From: Fimenecus sp045594645
GTDB lineage: Bacteria; Bacillota; Clostridia; Oscillospirales; Acutalibacteraceae
NCBI GenBank assembly: GCA_045594645.1
Contig: JAZNYY010000045.1
Span: 1 to 64,000, forward strand
Direction of reading: 5' to 3'
DNA: 64,000 nt
A program made the translations under genes and the position numbers. This document shows positions 33,880 to 43,087 of the stretch, in pieces (the stretch's first letter is position 1; each line of letters opens with the position of its first letter). The notes beneath the pieces are model-generated. The model worked only from the letters and a program-made list of their open reading frames with translations. It searched no databases and was not told where the DNA came from.

Positions 33880-36400
33880 CAGTTGTCTCTGTTACCGCAT
33901 TTTCAGTATTTTCGAGTTCTTCAGTTTCATCTTCATGCTGAGCGAGAGAAATTGTAACAACCTTTTCGCCCTCTTTAGTCTTCATAAGGATAACACCCTT
34001 TGAAGGACGGTTACATTCTCTTACCTGCTCTGCGGGAAGTCTGATAATAATACCGTCTGAAGAAATCATAATAATATCCTGATTATCCTCGACCATTTCG
34101 ATAGCGCAAACCTCGCCATACTGCTCGGTATGGTAGTTTGTAAGACCCTTACCGCCACGATTCTGAACACGATAGTTAGAAACATCACTTCGTCTGCCGT
34201 AGCCCTTTTCGCTAATTGTAAGAACCTTACCCTCGTCACCGAAGATAACCATTCCCACAACCTCGTCACCCTCGCCGAGTGTGATAGCACGAACACCGCG
34301 GGCAGTTCTACCGATAGCACGGGCATCCTTTTCATTAAAGCAGATGCTCATACCCTTGCGAGTTGCAACCATTAAATTCTGCTCACCGTCGGTAAGCTTA
34401 ACCCAACGAAGCTCGTCACCCTCGTCAAGATTGATTGCGATAATACCGCTCTTACGGATATTCTTATAAGCATCGAGCTCGGTTCTCTTGATAATACCAT
34501 TCTTTGTAGCCATACAAAGATAATATTTATCCTCACCGAAATCGGGAACACGAAGCATTGCAGTAACTTTTTCTTCCGCAGTAATGGGAAGAATGTTTAC
34601 AATGTTCATACCCTTACTGTTTCTTGTACCCTCAGGGATTTCGTAGCCTTTAAGTCGGTACATTTTACCCTCTGAGGTGAAGAAAAGAATGTAATCGTGA
34701 GATGAGCAGATAAACATTGTCTCAGCAACATCCTCTTCACGACGGCTCATACCCTTGATACCCTTACCGCCACGGCGCTGAACCTGATAGGTTTCAACGG
34801 GCTGACGCTTGATGTAACCCATCTTTGTAAGAGTATAAACGCAATCCTCTTCTGCGATAAGGTCTTCAATATCAACCTCACCGCTGACATTAACGATTTC
34901 AGTTCTTCTCTCGTCATCATATTTTTTGCCGATAACCTGAAGCTCATCCTTTAAGATTTCCTTAACTCTTGTTTCAGAGCCGAGAATTTCAAGATATTCA
35001 GCAATTTTTGCTCTTAATTCGTCACGCTCTGCAATAATCTTGAGAATTTCAAGACCTGCAAGCTGACCAAGACGGAAAGCAACGATTGCGGCTGCCTGTG
35101 GCTCGTCGAAATCGAATTTTTCCATAATTGCGGTTTTAGCCTCGGCTTGTCCGCCCTTACAACCGCGAATTGTCGCGATAATATCATCAACAATGTCAAT
35201 AGCGCGGGCAAGACCCTCTAAAATATGCTCTCTTGCCTGTGCTTTATTAAGGTCATACTGTGTTCTGCGGGTAATTACTTCACACTGGAACTTGATATAT
35301 TCCTCAATAATCTGCTTGAGTGTGAGAATTTTCGGCTCACCGTTAACAAGAGCAAGCTGAATAATACCGTAAGAAATCTGTAACTGTGTCATCTGATAAA
35401 GCTGATTAAGGACAACCTGTGGGTTGGCGTCACGCTTTAAGTCAATAACAATTCTCATACCGCCGCCGCGTTTTGATGAATAGTCATTGATATCAGAAAG
35501 ACCCTCAATTCTCTTATCCTTGTGTAAATCTGCAATTGACTCAATAAGTCTTGCCTTATTTACCTGATAAGGAAGCTCTGTAATTATAATCTGGAATCTG
35601 CCGTTTTTCTCGTTTTCAACGATTTCTGCACGGCCACGAAGTGTAATCTTACCGCGACCTGTAGCATATGCGGCACGAATACCGCTTCGACCCATAATAA
35701 TACCCTGTGTTGGAAAGTCAGGTCCTTTGATGTGCTCCATAATATCGTCAAGCTCAGCATCAGGGTTGTCAATTACACAGCAGATACCGTCAACCAATTC
35801 GCCAAGATTATGGGGCGGAATATTGGTAGCCATACCAACCGCAATACCCGTTGAGCCGTTTGCCAAAAGATTAGGATATCTTGAGGGCAAAACGGTGGGC
35901 TCTTTAAGACGGTCATCATAGTTTGTTGTGAAATCAACTGTATCCTTGTCGATATTTGTAAGCATTTCAAGAGCGATTTTACTCATTCTTGACTCTGTAT
36001 AACGGTATGCAGCAGGCGGGTCACCGTCAACTGAACCGAAGTTACCGTGACCGTCAACGAGAATATATCTCATTGAGAAATCCTGCGCAAGTCTTACCAT
36101 TGCATCATAAACAGATGCGTCACCGTGGGGGTGATATCTACCGAGCACTGAACCGACTGTGTCAGCGCACTTACGGTAGGGCTTATCGGGATACAATGAA
36201 TTTTCGTACATTGTATAAAGAATTCTTCTGTGAACAGGCTTTAAACCGTCGCGTACATCGGGAAGAGCACGCGAGGTGATAACAGACATTGAGTAGTCAA
36301 GGAAGGATTTTCTCATTTCCTTGTTAATCTCAACATTTATTATATTCTGTTCTTCAAGGGGCACATAGCCACCAAGATTATGATTAGTTGCTTTACTCAT
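33866..36400 (-). CDS. gyrA: DNA gyrase subunit A
   Basis: The 844-residue breakage-reunion subunit has the winged-helix/tower region and a C-terminal beta-pinwheel with the GyrA-box QRRGGKG (in YQVQRRGGKGIKGM). The active Tyr is Tyr134 in YRYTESRM. The quinolone region reads GRYHPHGDASVYDAMV: the position equal to E. coli Ser83 is Ala95, while the Asp87 equivalent (Asp99) is kept. The C-terminus ends in an acidic tail (ETEELENTENAVTETTEVTE). It follows gyrB by 21 bp. Confidence 0.97.
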   Translation of the reverse strand: MSKATNHNLGGYVPLEEQNIINVEINKEMRKSFLDYSMSVITSRALPDVRDGLKPVHRRILYTMYENSLYPDKPYRKCADTVGSVLGRYHPHGDASVYDAMVRLAQDFSMRYILVDGHGNFGSVDGDPPAAYRYTESRMSKIALEMLTNIDKDTVDFTTNYDDRLKEPTVLPSRYPNLLANGSTGIAVGMATNIPPHNLGELVDGICCVIDNPDAELDDIMEHIKGPDFPTQGIIMGRSGIRAAYATGRGKITLRGRAEIVENEKNGRFQIIITELPYQVNKARLIESIADLHKDKRIEGLSDINDYSSKRGGGMRIVIDLKRDANPQVVLNQLYQMTQLQISYGIIQLALVNGEPKILTLKQIIEEYIKFQCEVITRRTQYDLNKAQAREHILEGLARAIDIVDDIIATIRGCKGGQAEAKTAIMEKFDFDEPQAAAIVAFRLGQLAGLEILKIIAERDELRAKIAEYLEILGSETRVKEILKDELQVIGKKYDDERRTEIVNVSGEVDIEDLIAEEDCVYTLTKMGYIKRQPVETYQVQRRGGKGIKGMSRREEDVAETMFICSSHDYILFFTSEGKMYRLKGYEIPEGTRNSKGMNIVNILPITAEEKVTAMLRVPDFGEDKYYLCMATKNGIIKRTELDAYKNIRKSGIIAINLDEGDELRWVKLTDGEQNLMVATRKGMSICFNEKDARAIGRTARGVRAITLGEGDEVVGMVIFGDEGKVLTISEKGYGRRSDVSNYRVQNRGGKGLTNYHTEQYGEVCAIEMVEDNQDIIMISSDGIIIRLPAEQVRECNRPSKGVILMKTKEGEKVVTISLAQHEDETEELENTENAVTETTEVTE

Positions 36401-36421
36401 TTTTTTACCTCTTAAAATATC

Positions 36422-38383
36422 TTAAATGTCAAGATTTTGTACATACTTTGCATTTTTCTCAATAAACTCTCTTCTGGGCTCAACCTTGTCACCCATAAGA
36501 ATTGAGAATGTTTCGTCTGCTTCCATAGCGTCTTCAAGAGTTACGCGAAGCATTGTGCGGGTTGCAGGGTCCATTGTTGTTTCCCACAACTGCTCGGGGT
36601 CCATCTCACCAAGACCCTTGTATCGCTGAATATCACAGCTACCGCCCATTTCTTCAATAAGCTGGTCTCGCTGCTCATCAGAGAACGCATATTCGTGACG
36701 CTTGCCCTTACTCAATTTGAAAAGCGGAGGCTGTGCGATGTAAATATATCCGCCGTCAATCAAATCTCTCATATATCTGAAGAAGAATGTGAGAAGAAGT
36801 GTTCTGATATGCTGACCGTCGACATCGGCATCGGCCATAATTACGATTTTATGGTAACGGAGCTTTTCAATATTGAATTCCTCACCAATACCTGTGCCAA
36901 GTGCAGTAACAACGGGAGTTAATTTATCATTACCGATAACCTTGTCAATTCTTGCCTTTTCAACATTGAGCATTTTACCCCAAAGAGGAAGAATTGCCTG
37001 AATTCTGTTGTCTCTGCCCTCTTTAGCAGAACCGCCCGCAGAGTCACCCTCGACGATAAAGATTTCTGTGTTTTCGGGGTTTTTGTCAATACAATCTGCA
37101 AGCTTACCGGGGAGTGAATTACCCTCAAGTGCTGATTTTCTTCTTGCACTGTCTCTTGCTTTTCTTGCAGCTTCACGAGCACGAGATGCATCAAGTGCTT
37201 TGTTAAAAATTGCTTTTGCAGCACCAGGGTTTTCCTCAAAATATGTCATGAGCTTATCGTAAATCATTTTTGATACGATAGTCTGCATTTCTGTGTTACC
37301 AAGCTTACCCTTTGTTTGTCCTTCAAACTCTGCCTCGGTAAGCTTAACGCTGATAACTGCTGTTAAACCTTCACGAACATCATCACCTGAAAGATTTTTA
37401 TCATTATCTTTTAAAAGCTTGAATTTTCTTCCGTATTCGTTAAATACGCGAGTGAGTGCAGTTTTAAAACCGTTTTCGTGAGTACCGCCGTCGATTGTGC
37501 GAACACCGTTGGCAAAGCTCAAAATAATTTCATTGTAGCCGTCATTATATGAGATTGAAACCTCGGCACTTCTGTCACCGCTAACAGTTGTGAAGTGCAT
37601 AATATCGTCAACTACGGGTGTTAAGCCTCTGCTTGTGTTGATATAATCAACGAATGACTTAATACCGCCCTCATAACAGAAGTTTTCAGTTACGATATTT
37701 TCGGGGTCACGACTGTCTGTAAGTGTAATTGAAAGACCTGCATTTAAAAATGCCTGTTCACGAAGTCTTCTTTGAAGCACTTCATATTCATAAACAGTTG
37801 TTTCTGTGAAAATTTCGGGGTCAGCCTTGAACATAATGAATGTTCCTGTTTCGTCTGTATCGCCCACAACCTCAAGCTCAGTTGCAATATTACCGCGTTC
37901 AAATTTTTGACGGTGAATGTGGCCATTCTGACTAACCTCAACAACAAACCACTCTGAAAGTGCGTTAACTACCGAAGAACCAACGCCGTGCAAACCGCCG
38001 GAAACCTTATAACCGCTGCCGCCGAACTTACCGCCTGCGTGAAGAACGGTCAAAACAACCGTAACCGCGGGAAGTCCCTGCTGTTCGTTAATACCAACGG
38101 GAATACCGCGTCCGTTATCGCGAACTGTGATAATATCATTGGGCAGAATTTCAACCTCAATGTGAGTACAATAACCCGCCAAGGCTTCGTCGATGGAGTT
38201 ATCCACAATTTCATATACGAGGTGATGAAGTCCTTTAGGACCTGTAGAGCCGATATACATACCGGGGCGCTTTCTAACCGCTTCAAGTCCCTCAAGAACC
38301 TGAATAGCAGAGGCGTCGTATGTTTCGGTTACGACCGTATCCATAACCTCTTGTTCTAATTCGTTTTTAATCTGGTCGCTCAT
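36422..38383 (-). CDS. gyrB: DNA gyrase subunit B
   Basis: The 653-residue ATPase subunit shows the GHKL motifs YEIVDNSIDEALAG, VRDNGRGIPVG and GGLHGVGSSVVNAL, the transducer domain, and the TOPRIM motifs EGDSAGGSAK and MADADVDGQHIRTLLLTF. With GyrA it introduces negative supercoils. It starts 24 bp behind remB (ATG 38383 after ACGGAGGAAAAAA) and ends 21 bp before gyrA. The length is standard for Gram-positives. Confidence 0.97.
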   Translation of the reverse strand: MSDQIKNELEQEVMDTVVTETYDASAIQVLEGLEAVRKRPGMYIGSTGPKGLHHLVYEIVDNSIDEALAGYCTHIEVEILPNDIITVRDNGRGIPVGINEQQGLPAVTVVLTVLHAGGKFGGSGYKVSGGLHGVGSSVVNALSEWFVVEVSQNGHIHRQKFERGNIATELEVVGDTDETGTFIMFKADPEIFTETTVYEYEVLQRRLREQAFLNAGLSITLTDSRDPENIVTENFCYEGGIKSFVDYINTSRGLTPVVDDIMHFTTVSGDRSAEVSISYNDGYNEIILSFANGVRTIDGGTHENGFKTALTRVFNEYGRKFKLLKDNDKNLSGDDVREGLTAVISVKLTEAEFEGQTKGKLGNTEMQTIVSKMIYDKLMTYFEENPGAAKAIFNKALDASRAREAARKARDSARRKSALEGNSLPGKLADCIDKNPENTEIFIVEGDSAGGSAKEGRDNRIQAILPLWGKMLNVEKARIDKVIGNDKLTPVVTALGTGIGEEFNIEKLRYHKIVIMADADVDGQHIRTLLLTFFFRYMRDLIDGGYIYIAQPPLFKLSKGKRHEYAFSDEQRDQLIEEMGGSCDIQRYKGLGEMDPEQLWETTMDPATRTMLRVTLEDAMEADETFSILMGDKVEPRREFIEKNAKYVQNLDI

Positions 38384-38407
38384 TTTTTTCCTCCGTCAAA
38401 AATTGAC

Positions 38408-38656
38408 TTATTTTATTCTCTTAAAAATTGTTGATGTGTTAAAGGGTGAAATGTAAATTTTTCGTTCATTACCGTTATCTGTAACAACAAAAGATTTCGG
38501 CAATTCCTCAAAGGACACCGTTATACATTCACCGTTTTTTGATGCAGTGTTTATGTATTCTCTTGTGGATTTTGAAACCGTTGTATTATCAAGGTCAAAA
38601 ATACCTAAAATATTTTTGTCAGTAATAACTGTTTCCTGACCTAATTCGAGATACAT
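38408..38656 (-). CDS. remB: RemB-like extracellular matrix regulator (DUF370 family)
   Basis: The 82-residue protein begins MYLELGQETVITDKNILGIFDLDNTTVSK, as in the RemA/RemB (YaaB) group; these bind DNA and in Bacillus influence matrix genes. Its position between recF and gyrB is the same as B. subtilis yaaB/remB. It overlaps the recF stop by one base, so the unit is tightly coupled. Function as a DNA-binding regulator is by family. Confidence 0.85.
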   Translation of the reverse strand: MYLELGQETVITDKNILGIFDLDNTTVSKSTREYINTASKNGECITVSFEELPKSFVVTDNGNERKIYISPFNTSTIFKRIK

Positions 38657-39750
38657 CAGTCCACCACTTTTCCGTTTTCTATTTTAAATACCTTGCCCGC
38701 GCAAAGTCTTGATACTGTTTCTTTTTCACAGCAGGTAATAAACACCTGTTTACCTGTCATTTTATTAAGAATGTAGTTTTGGCGTGTGCTGTCAAGCTCG
38801 CTCATAACATCATCTAAAAGAATTACGGGGTGTTCACCCTTTAAATCCTTAATAATTTCTGCCTCGCCGAGCTTTAAAGAGAGTGATGCACTTCTCTGTT
38901 GACCTTGTGAGCCGAATTTTCGCGCCGAAATTCCGTTTATAAGAATTTCAATGTCGTCACGATGCGGTCCGCTTGTTGTATTCTTTAAATACAAATCATT
39001 CGGGCGGTGTTTTTGCATACTTTCAAAATATATTCTTGCAATATCCTGCTTTTCTTCACTTTCATAACGGACATTACTTAAATATTTAATTTTTAGCTCT
39101 TCTTTTTCCCCGGAAATACCCGAATAAATTTCAGTAGCCTTTGTTTGAAGCATTTTAATATAATTTATTCTGTCAACTATTACCTCTGCACCCGCTAATG
39201 CAATTTTTTCGTCCCAGACATCAAGAGTATCTAAAAGTGACGGATTTTCTATGGCATTTTTAAGTAATGCATTTTTTTGACTTATAAGGTGATTAAAATA
39301 TGTCAGCTTTTTTGCATACATATTATCCGTCTGACTTATAGCCGTATCAATAAATTTTCTTCTGTTTACGGGACCGTCTTTAATAAGTGACAAATGAATG
39401 GGCGAAAATACCACAGAATAATATTTTCCGATAAGCTCACGGGGGGACTGAAGGCTTACACCGTTTAAATTCGCCGTTCTTTTTTTATCAATAAAAATTG
39501 CGGCATTATTTTCACGAAGCTCAGTCTGAAAACTCATTGAAATCTTTGAATTTTCCTGCTCAAACTGCACAAGCTCACTATCCTTTGAAGTTCTAAAGCT
39601 CTTACAACCCGTAAAAAGCCATATTGCCTCTAAAAGATTTGTTTTGCCCTGTCCGTTTTGCCCGTATATTACATTTATTTCTTTATCGGGAAAAATCCCC
39701 ATAAAGTCGATATTACGAAAATTTTCAATTTTTATTTCGTTAATATACAT
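38656..39750 (-). CDS. recF: DNA replication and repair protein RecF
   Basis: The 364-residue SMC-like ATPase has Walker A GQNGQGKTNLLEA, the RecF stretches LIKDGPVNRRKFIDTAI and TTSGPHRDDIEILING, signature GSQGQQRSASLSLKL and Walker B HPVILLDDVMSELD. It loads RecA at gaps with RecO/RecR. It overlaps the S4-protein gene by one base upstream and remB by one downstream. Length and gene order are typical of Firmicutes. Confidence 0.96.
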   Translation of the reverse strand: MYINEIKIENFRNIDFMGIFPDKEINVIYGQNGQGKTNLLEAIWLFTGCKSFRTSKDSELVQFEQENSKISMSFQTELRENNAAIFIDKKRTANLNGVSLQSPRELIGKYYSVVFSPIHLSLIKDGPVNRRKFIDTAISQTDNMYAKKLTYFNHLISQKNALLKNAIENPSLLDTLDVWDEKIALAGAEVIVDRINYIKMLQTKATEIYSGISGEKEELKIKYLSNVRYESEEKQDIARIYFESMQKHRPNDLYLKNTTSGPHRDDIEILINGISARKFGSQGQQRSASLSLKLGEAEIIKDLKGEHPVILLDDVMSELDSTRQNYILNKMTGKQVFITCCEKETVSRLCAGKVFKIENGKVVD

Positions 39751-39992
39751 CAGACAACCTCATAAATTACATTGTCAAATAAAACTTCATCGCCAACGCG
39801 GATTTTTTTACCGCGGGCGGTGCAGATTTCACCGTTTATCTTGACTTCACCCTCTTGAATCACAATTTTAGCGTGACCTCCGGTCATAACCGCATTACAA
39901 AGCTTTAAAAGTGAATCAAGTCTTATAAAATCAGAGTCAATTTTAATTTCACGGCGTTCTTTTTGTTTAACTCGAACTGAAATTTTTTTCAT
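39750..39992 (-). CDS. yaaA: S4-domain RNA-binding protein, YaaA-like
   Basis: The 80-residue protein is mostly one S4 domain: IRLDSLLKLCNAVMTGGHAK, then EVKINGEICTARGKKIRVGD. It matches the small protein always encoded between dnaN and recF in Firmicutes (YaaA/RlbA). It is thought to bind ribosomal RNA, but no firm role is known. The start is 3 bp behind dnaN, the stop overlaps recF by one base. Confidence 0.88.
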   Translation of the reverse strand: MKKISVRVKQKERREIKIDSDFIRLDSLLKLCNAVMTGGHAKIVIQEGEVKINGEICTARGKKIRVGDEVLFDNVIYEVV

Positions 39993-39995
39993 AAA

Positions 39996-41117
39996 TTAGT
40001 TCATCCTTACGGGAAGTACCATAAATAAGAAGCTTCTCTCATAAATAAGTGAGCCGTCATCTTCCGGTACCATAATAATAGGTGAAGTTGCTCCATTTAA
40101 GCGAAGCGTGATTTCGTCTGTATCACACACTTTAAGTGCATCAAGAAGATATTTATTATTAAAACCTATTTCAACTCTTTCACCCTGAATATCTGCAAGA
40201 AGTCTGTCATTTGCAGTACCCAATGCAGTTGTACTTGAAATTCTGATTGAATCTGTATCAAAAATACATCTTACATAGCTTTTTATTCTTTCAGTAATGA
40301 TAAGTGAGGTTCTTTCAATACTGCTTATAAGCTTTCTTGTGTTAACCTTAACCTCTGTTTTTGCAGTTGTTGGAATTGCACTCTTATAGCTTAAGAATTC
40401 ACCCTCAAGCAAACGAGAAACAATAACATATCTGCCACATTCAAACATAATATGACGAGAAGCCACAACCATTGAAACTGTTTCTTCGCCGTCGCCTGCA
40501 AGCTTTACAACCTCATTAAGTGTTTTCTTTGGAATAATAAAGATTTTTTCTTCGCCTACATAATCAATTTTTTCATTTCTGATAGCAAGCTTATAGCCGT
40601 CAACTGCTACAAGACGAATATTTTCGTTTGTTACCTCAAAACGCACACCTGTGTGCACCATCTTTGCACCGTTGTCAGCAGTAGCAAAAATAGTTTTTCT
40701 TACCATATCCTTTAAAATTTCACCGTTGATTACAATCGGGAAACCGCCTGAAACTGACGGGAGCTCAGGATAATCTGCCTCTGAAAAGCCTGTGATTGAA
40801 AATTCAGAGTCACCGCTCTTGATTTTGCAGATAAGACGCTCATCACATTCAATTGAAACCAAATCATCGGGAGCATTTCTTAAAATATCACAAAGAATTT
40901 TTGCGTTGAGAATAATACTGCCGGTCTGCTCAACTCTGCCTTCAACAGAAGTGATAATACCCATTTCCAAATCATAGCCTGTGAGCATAATTCGGTCATT
41001 TTCAGCTTTTATTAAAATACCCTCGATTGTAGGAAGGTTTGAAGACTTTGTTGAGGTTGCTCTTTGAACATTCATACAAGCCTCACTTAAAATCTGAGAG
41101 GAACAGATAAATTTCAT
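39996..41117 (-). CDS. dnaN: DNA polymerase III sliding clamp (beta subunit)
   Basis: The 373-residue clamp has three similar domains, from MKFICSSQILSEACMNVQRA to the end YERSFLFMVLPVRMN. The end fits the conserved hydrophobic peptide-binding pocket region (IMVPEDD, MVLPVR). It tethers polymerase III and other clamp clients. ATG 41117 is preferred over the ATG two codons upstream, because the AAGGAG site is 2 bases from the first but eight from this one. dnaA lies 226 bp upstream with origin elements between. Confidence 0.96.
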   Translation of the reverse strand: MKFICSSQILSEACMNVQRATSTKSSNLPTIEGILIKAENDRIMLTGYDLEMGIITSVEGRVEQTGSIILNAKILCDILRNAPDDLVSIECDERLICKIKSGDSEFSITGFSEADYPELPSVSGGFPIVINGEILKDMVRKTIFATADNGAKMVHTGVRFEVTNENIRLVAVDGYKLAIRNEKIDYVGEEKIFIIPKKTLNEVVKLAGDGEETVSMVVASRHIMFECGRYVIVSRLLEGEFLSYKSAIPTTAKTEVKVNTRKLISSIERTSLIITERIKSYVRCIFDTDSIRISSTTALGTANDRLLADIQGERVEIGFNNKYLLDALKVCDTDEITLRLNGATSPIIMVPEDDGSLIYERSFLFMVLPVRMN

Positions 41118-41154
41118 AAACATTCTCCTTTTTCAATAATAAAAAATATATAAA

Positions 41155-41194
41155 GTAAAGTATTAGTAGTAGAGTCAGTTGAAACTGTCGAAAA
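41155..41194 (+). other. Candidate basal unwinding site: DnaA-trios plus two tandem DnaA boxes
   Basis: TAT-TAG-TAG-TAG at 41161-41172 matches the trio pattern TA(G/A) seen in the B. subtilis dnaA-dnaN gap. After four bases come two adjacent nonamers, AGTTGAAAC (41177-41185) and TGTCGAAAA (41186-41194). AT-rich sequence lies on the other side (41130-41160). The order trios, then boxes reading TGT..AAAA, agrees with the published layout; the GC-rich block between them is missing. Confidence 0.55.
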
Positions 41195-41289
41195 AACTTA
41201 AATTCTTTTATTTTTCAAGCCTTAAAGATTAAAGAACTGCTTTGAAAAATACTTTTACAAATTGTTGGTTTTTAAGACAGAAACTAACT

Positions 41290-41331
41290 TGTCGAAAACT
41301 CAATTGTTGAAAACTTATAATTTGTTGAAAG
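41290..41331. other. Cluster of non-canonical DnaA boxes, dnaA-dnaN gap
   Basis: TGTCGAAAA at 41290-41298, TGTTGAAAA at 41305-41313 and TGTTGAAAG at 41323-41331, all in the same orientation. The canonical TGTGGATAA is absent from this gap. Confidence 0.65.
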
Positions 41332-41342
41332 TTAAGTTAATT

Positions 41343-42656
41343 TTAATCATTAATATTTTTAATAATATCGTTGATTATGTTTTTGTATTTTGAGTCTGTG
41401 TTGATTCTGTTCTGTACATTTTTAAGAGCAGAATTTACAGTTGAGTGATTTCTGCCGAAAACCTTACCAATTTCATCCTGTGACAAATCAGTAAGCTCAC
41501 GAATTATGTACATTGCAGCCTGTCTTGCATTGTTAATAGGTGAATCACGGCGCTCGCTCTTTAACTGCTCAGGCTCTTTAATGCCGAAAGCAAATGAAAC
41601 CTTATCAATAATGTTATCAACAACAACGCCGATTGGTCTGCTTGTAATAAGAATATCCTTTAAAACATCCTTTGCAATTTCAACTGTTGGAGTAACATTG
41701 TTGAATGAACAATAAGCATAAATGTTTTTAACAGAGCTTCCCATCTGACGAACATTACCTTTAATATTTTCAGCAATAAAGAAGCAAACATCATCGGGAA
41801 TCTGAAAATTAAGATAATTTGCTTTATCTTTAATAATTGCAACTCTTGTTTCAAAATCAGGTGGCTGAACATCACAAAGAAGTCCACTTTCAAAACGGGT
41901 TTTAAGTCTGTCTTCAATTTTCGGGATTGCACTTGGTGGCTTGTCCGATGTAAGAACAATCTGTTTACCGGCTTTGATAAGTGTGTCAAAGGTATGGAAA
42001 ACTTCTTCTTCTGTCTGTGTTTTACCTGCAATAAATTGAATATCATCTATAAGCAAAGCATCGCAGGTTCTGTATTTGTGGTGCAAATCATGAGTAGTTT
42101 TTGTCTGTAATGCAAAATAAAGCTCGTTTGTAAGATTTTCACTTGTGGTATAAACAATATTTGCATTAGGATTGTTATTTTTAAGCTTTTCAATAATTGC
42201 ATTAAGAAGGTGAGTTTTACCAAGTCCCGAATTACCGTAAATGAAAAGCGGGTTAAATACCGAACCGGGAGTTTCAGCAACTCTCATTGACGCAGTATAA
42301 GCGAATTTGTTTGAAGGACCTACAATAAAGTTATTAAATGTAAGTTTTTCGTTTTCAACACTTGTAAAACCTGAATTTTGATTTTCCTGTGGCTTTTCTT
42401 CAGGAATATTTTCAAACGGGATAATATCAATATCCACATTAAAGCCCATAACACTCATAAATGCTTCTTTTAAAAGCTTACTGTAACGGTCTTTTAAAAC
42501 ATTTATTTTAAAAAGCTCTGCAGCAATAATAACGCGGTCAGCCTCAAGCTTAATAAGCTTTAAAGGCTTAATCCACATTTCATAAGCGGTATTTGATTCC
42601 ATATTTTCTTTGCAGTAGTTACAGATTGTTTCCCAAAATTGAGAATATGAATTCAA
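41343..42656 (-). CDS. dnaA: Chromosomal replication initiator protein DnaA
   Basis: The 437-residue protein has an N-terminal self-association domain (1-85), a Gln/Asn/Glu linker, the AAA+ domain with GNSGLGKTHLLNAI and LLIDDIQFIAGK, arginine-containing sensor regions, and the C-terminal DNA-binding domain. The DNA-binding signature reads FGRNHSTVNSALKNV, whereas the common form is R-D-H-T-T-V-x-H, so three contact positions differ (Asp to Asn, Thr to Ser, His to Ser). The start is TTG 42656 after GAAAGGATGAAACAC; the ATG inside that stretch is in another frame. It is transcribed away from the rpmH side. Confidence 0.97.
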   Translation of the reverse strand: MNSYSQFWETICNYCKENMESNTAYEMWIKPLKLIKLEADRVIIAAELFKINVLKDRYSKLLKEAFMSVMGFNVDIDIIPFENIPEEKPQENQNSGFTSVENEKLTFNNFIVGPSNKFAYTASMRVAETPGSVFNPLFIYGNSGLGKTHLLNAIIEKLKNNNPNANIVYTTSENLTNELYFALQTKTTHDLHHKYRTCDALLIDDIQFIAGKTQTEEEVFHTFDTLIKAGKQIVLTSDKPPSAIPKIEDRLKTRFESGLLCDVQPPDFETRVAIIKDKANYLNFQIPDDVCFFIAENIKGNVRQMGSSVKNIYAYCSFNNVTPTVEIAKDVLKDILITSRPIGVVVDNIIDKVSFAFGIKEPEQLKSERRDSPINNARQAAMYIIRELTDLSQDEIGKVFGRNHSTVNSALKNVQNRINTDSKYKNIINDIIKNIND

Positions 42657-42799
42657 AGTGTTTCATCCTTTCTAAAAAATAGTAAAATATGGGTAATTGC
42701 CGTAATTTCAATAAAATATGCCCTATTTGGCGTTTTGGGTGTTTTTAAGTGTAGTGACCCAATTTCATACATAATCAATTTTAGCACACTTTTAAATGA

Positions 42800-42965
42800 A
42801 TTTCAATGGAAAATCTAATAAATATATACTATTTATATATATAAAATATAGTGAAGTTTTCAACATATTTTTTAATTTAAAAACTTATTTTTAAAATTTT
42901 TCGGCGGATTTTTCGACAAAAAACACAATATATTGTTGAAAAATATTTTAAAAATTAATTTTAAC
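42800..42965. other. Origin region upstream of dnaA: AT-rich tract and DnaA-box-like nonamers
   Basis: The 431-bp dnaA-rpmH gap (42657-43087) contains no gene. TTTTCAACA at 42857-42865, TTTTCGACA at 42910-42918 and TGTTGAAAA at 42934-42942 repeat the nonamer found in the dnaA-dnaN gap. An almost pure AT tract of ATATATA type precedes them (42810-42852). Together with the other gap this makes a bipartite oriC around dnaA. Confidence 0.7.
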
Positions 42966-43001
42966 CGAAGATATTGAAAAAAACAGGTTTAATTTTTTAA
43001 G

Positions 43002-43030
43002 TTGACAAGTTGACTTTTTTTTTATATAAT
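43002..43030 (+). promoter_or_regulatory. Consensus promoter of the rpmH-rnpA operon
   Basis: TTGACA at 43002-43007, 17 bases, TATAAT at 43025-43030: an exact sigma-A consensus as expected for ribosomal protein L34. A GAAACGGAGG ribosome site precedes ATG 43088. Confidence 0.92.
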
Positions 43031-43087
43031 GTCTATCCGCAGATATTTTTACAATGTGTGACTATATTATGAAACGGAGGAGTAAAA

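Noticed and set aside
38190..38215. Canonical DnaA box TTATCCACA inside gyrB
   Set aside because: It encodes a conserved part of the GyrB ATPase motif (VDNS), stands alone and is 3 kb from the origin gaps, so it is probably a coding coincidence.
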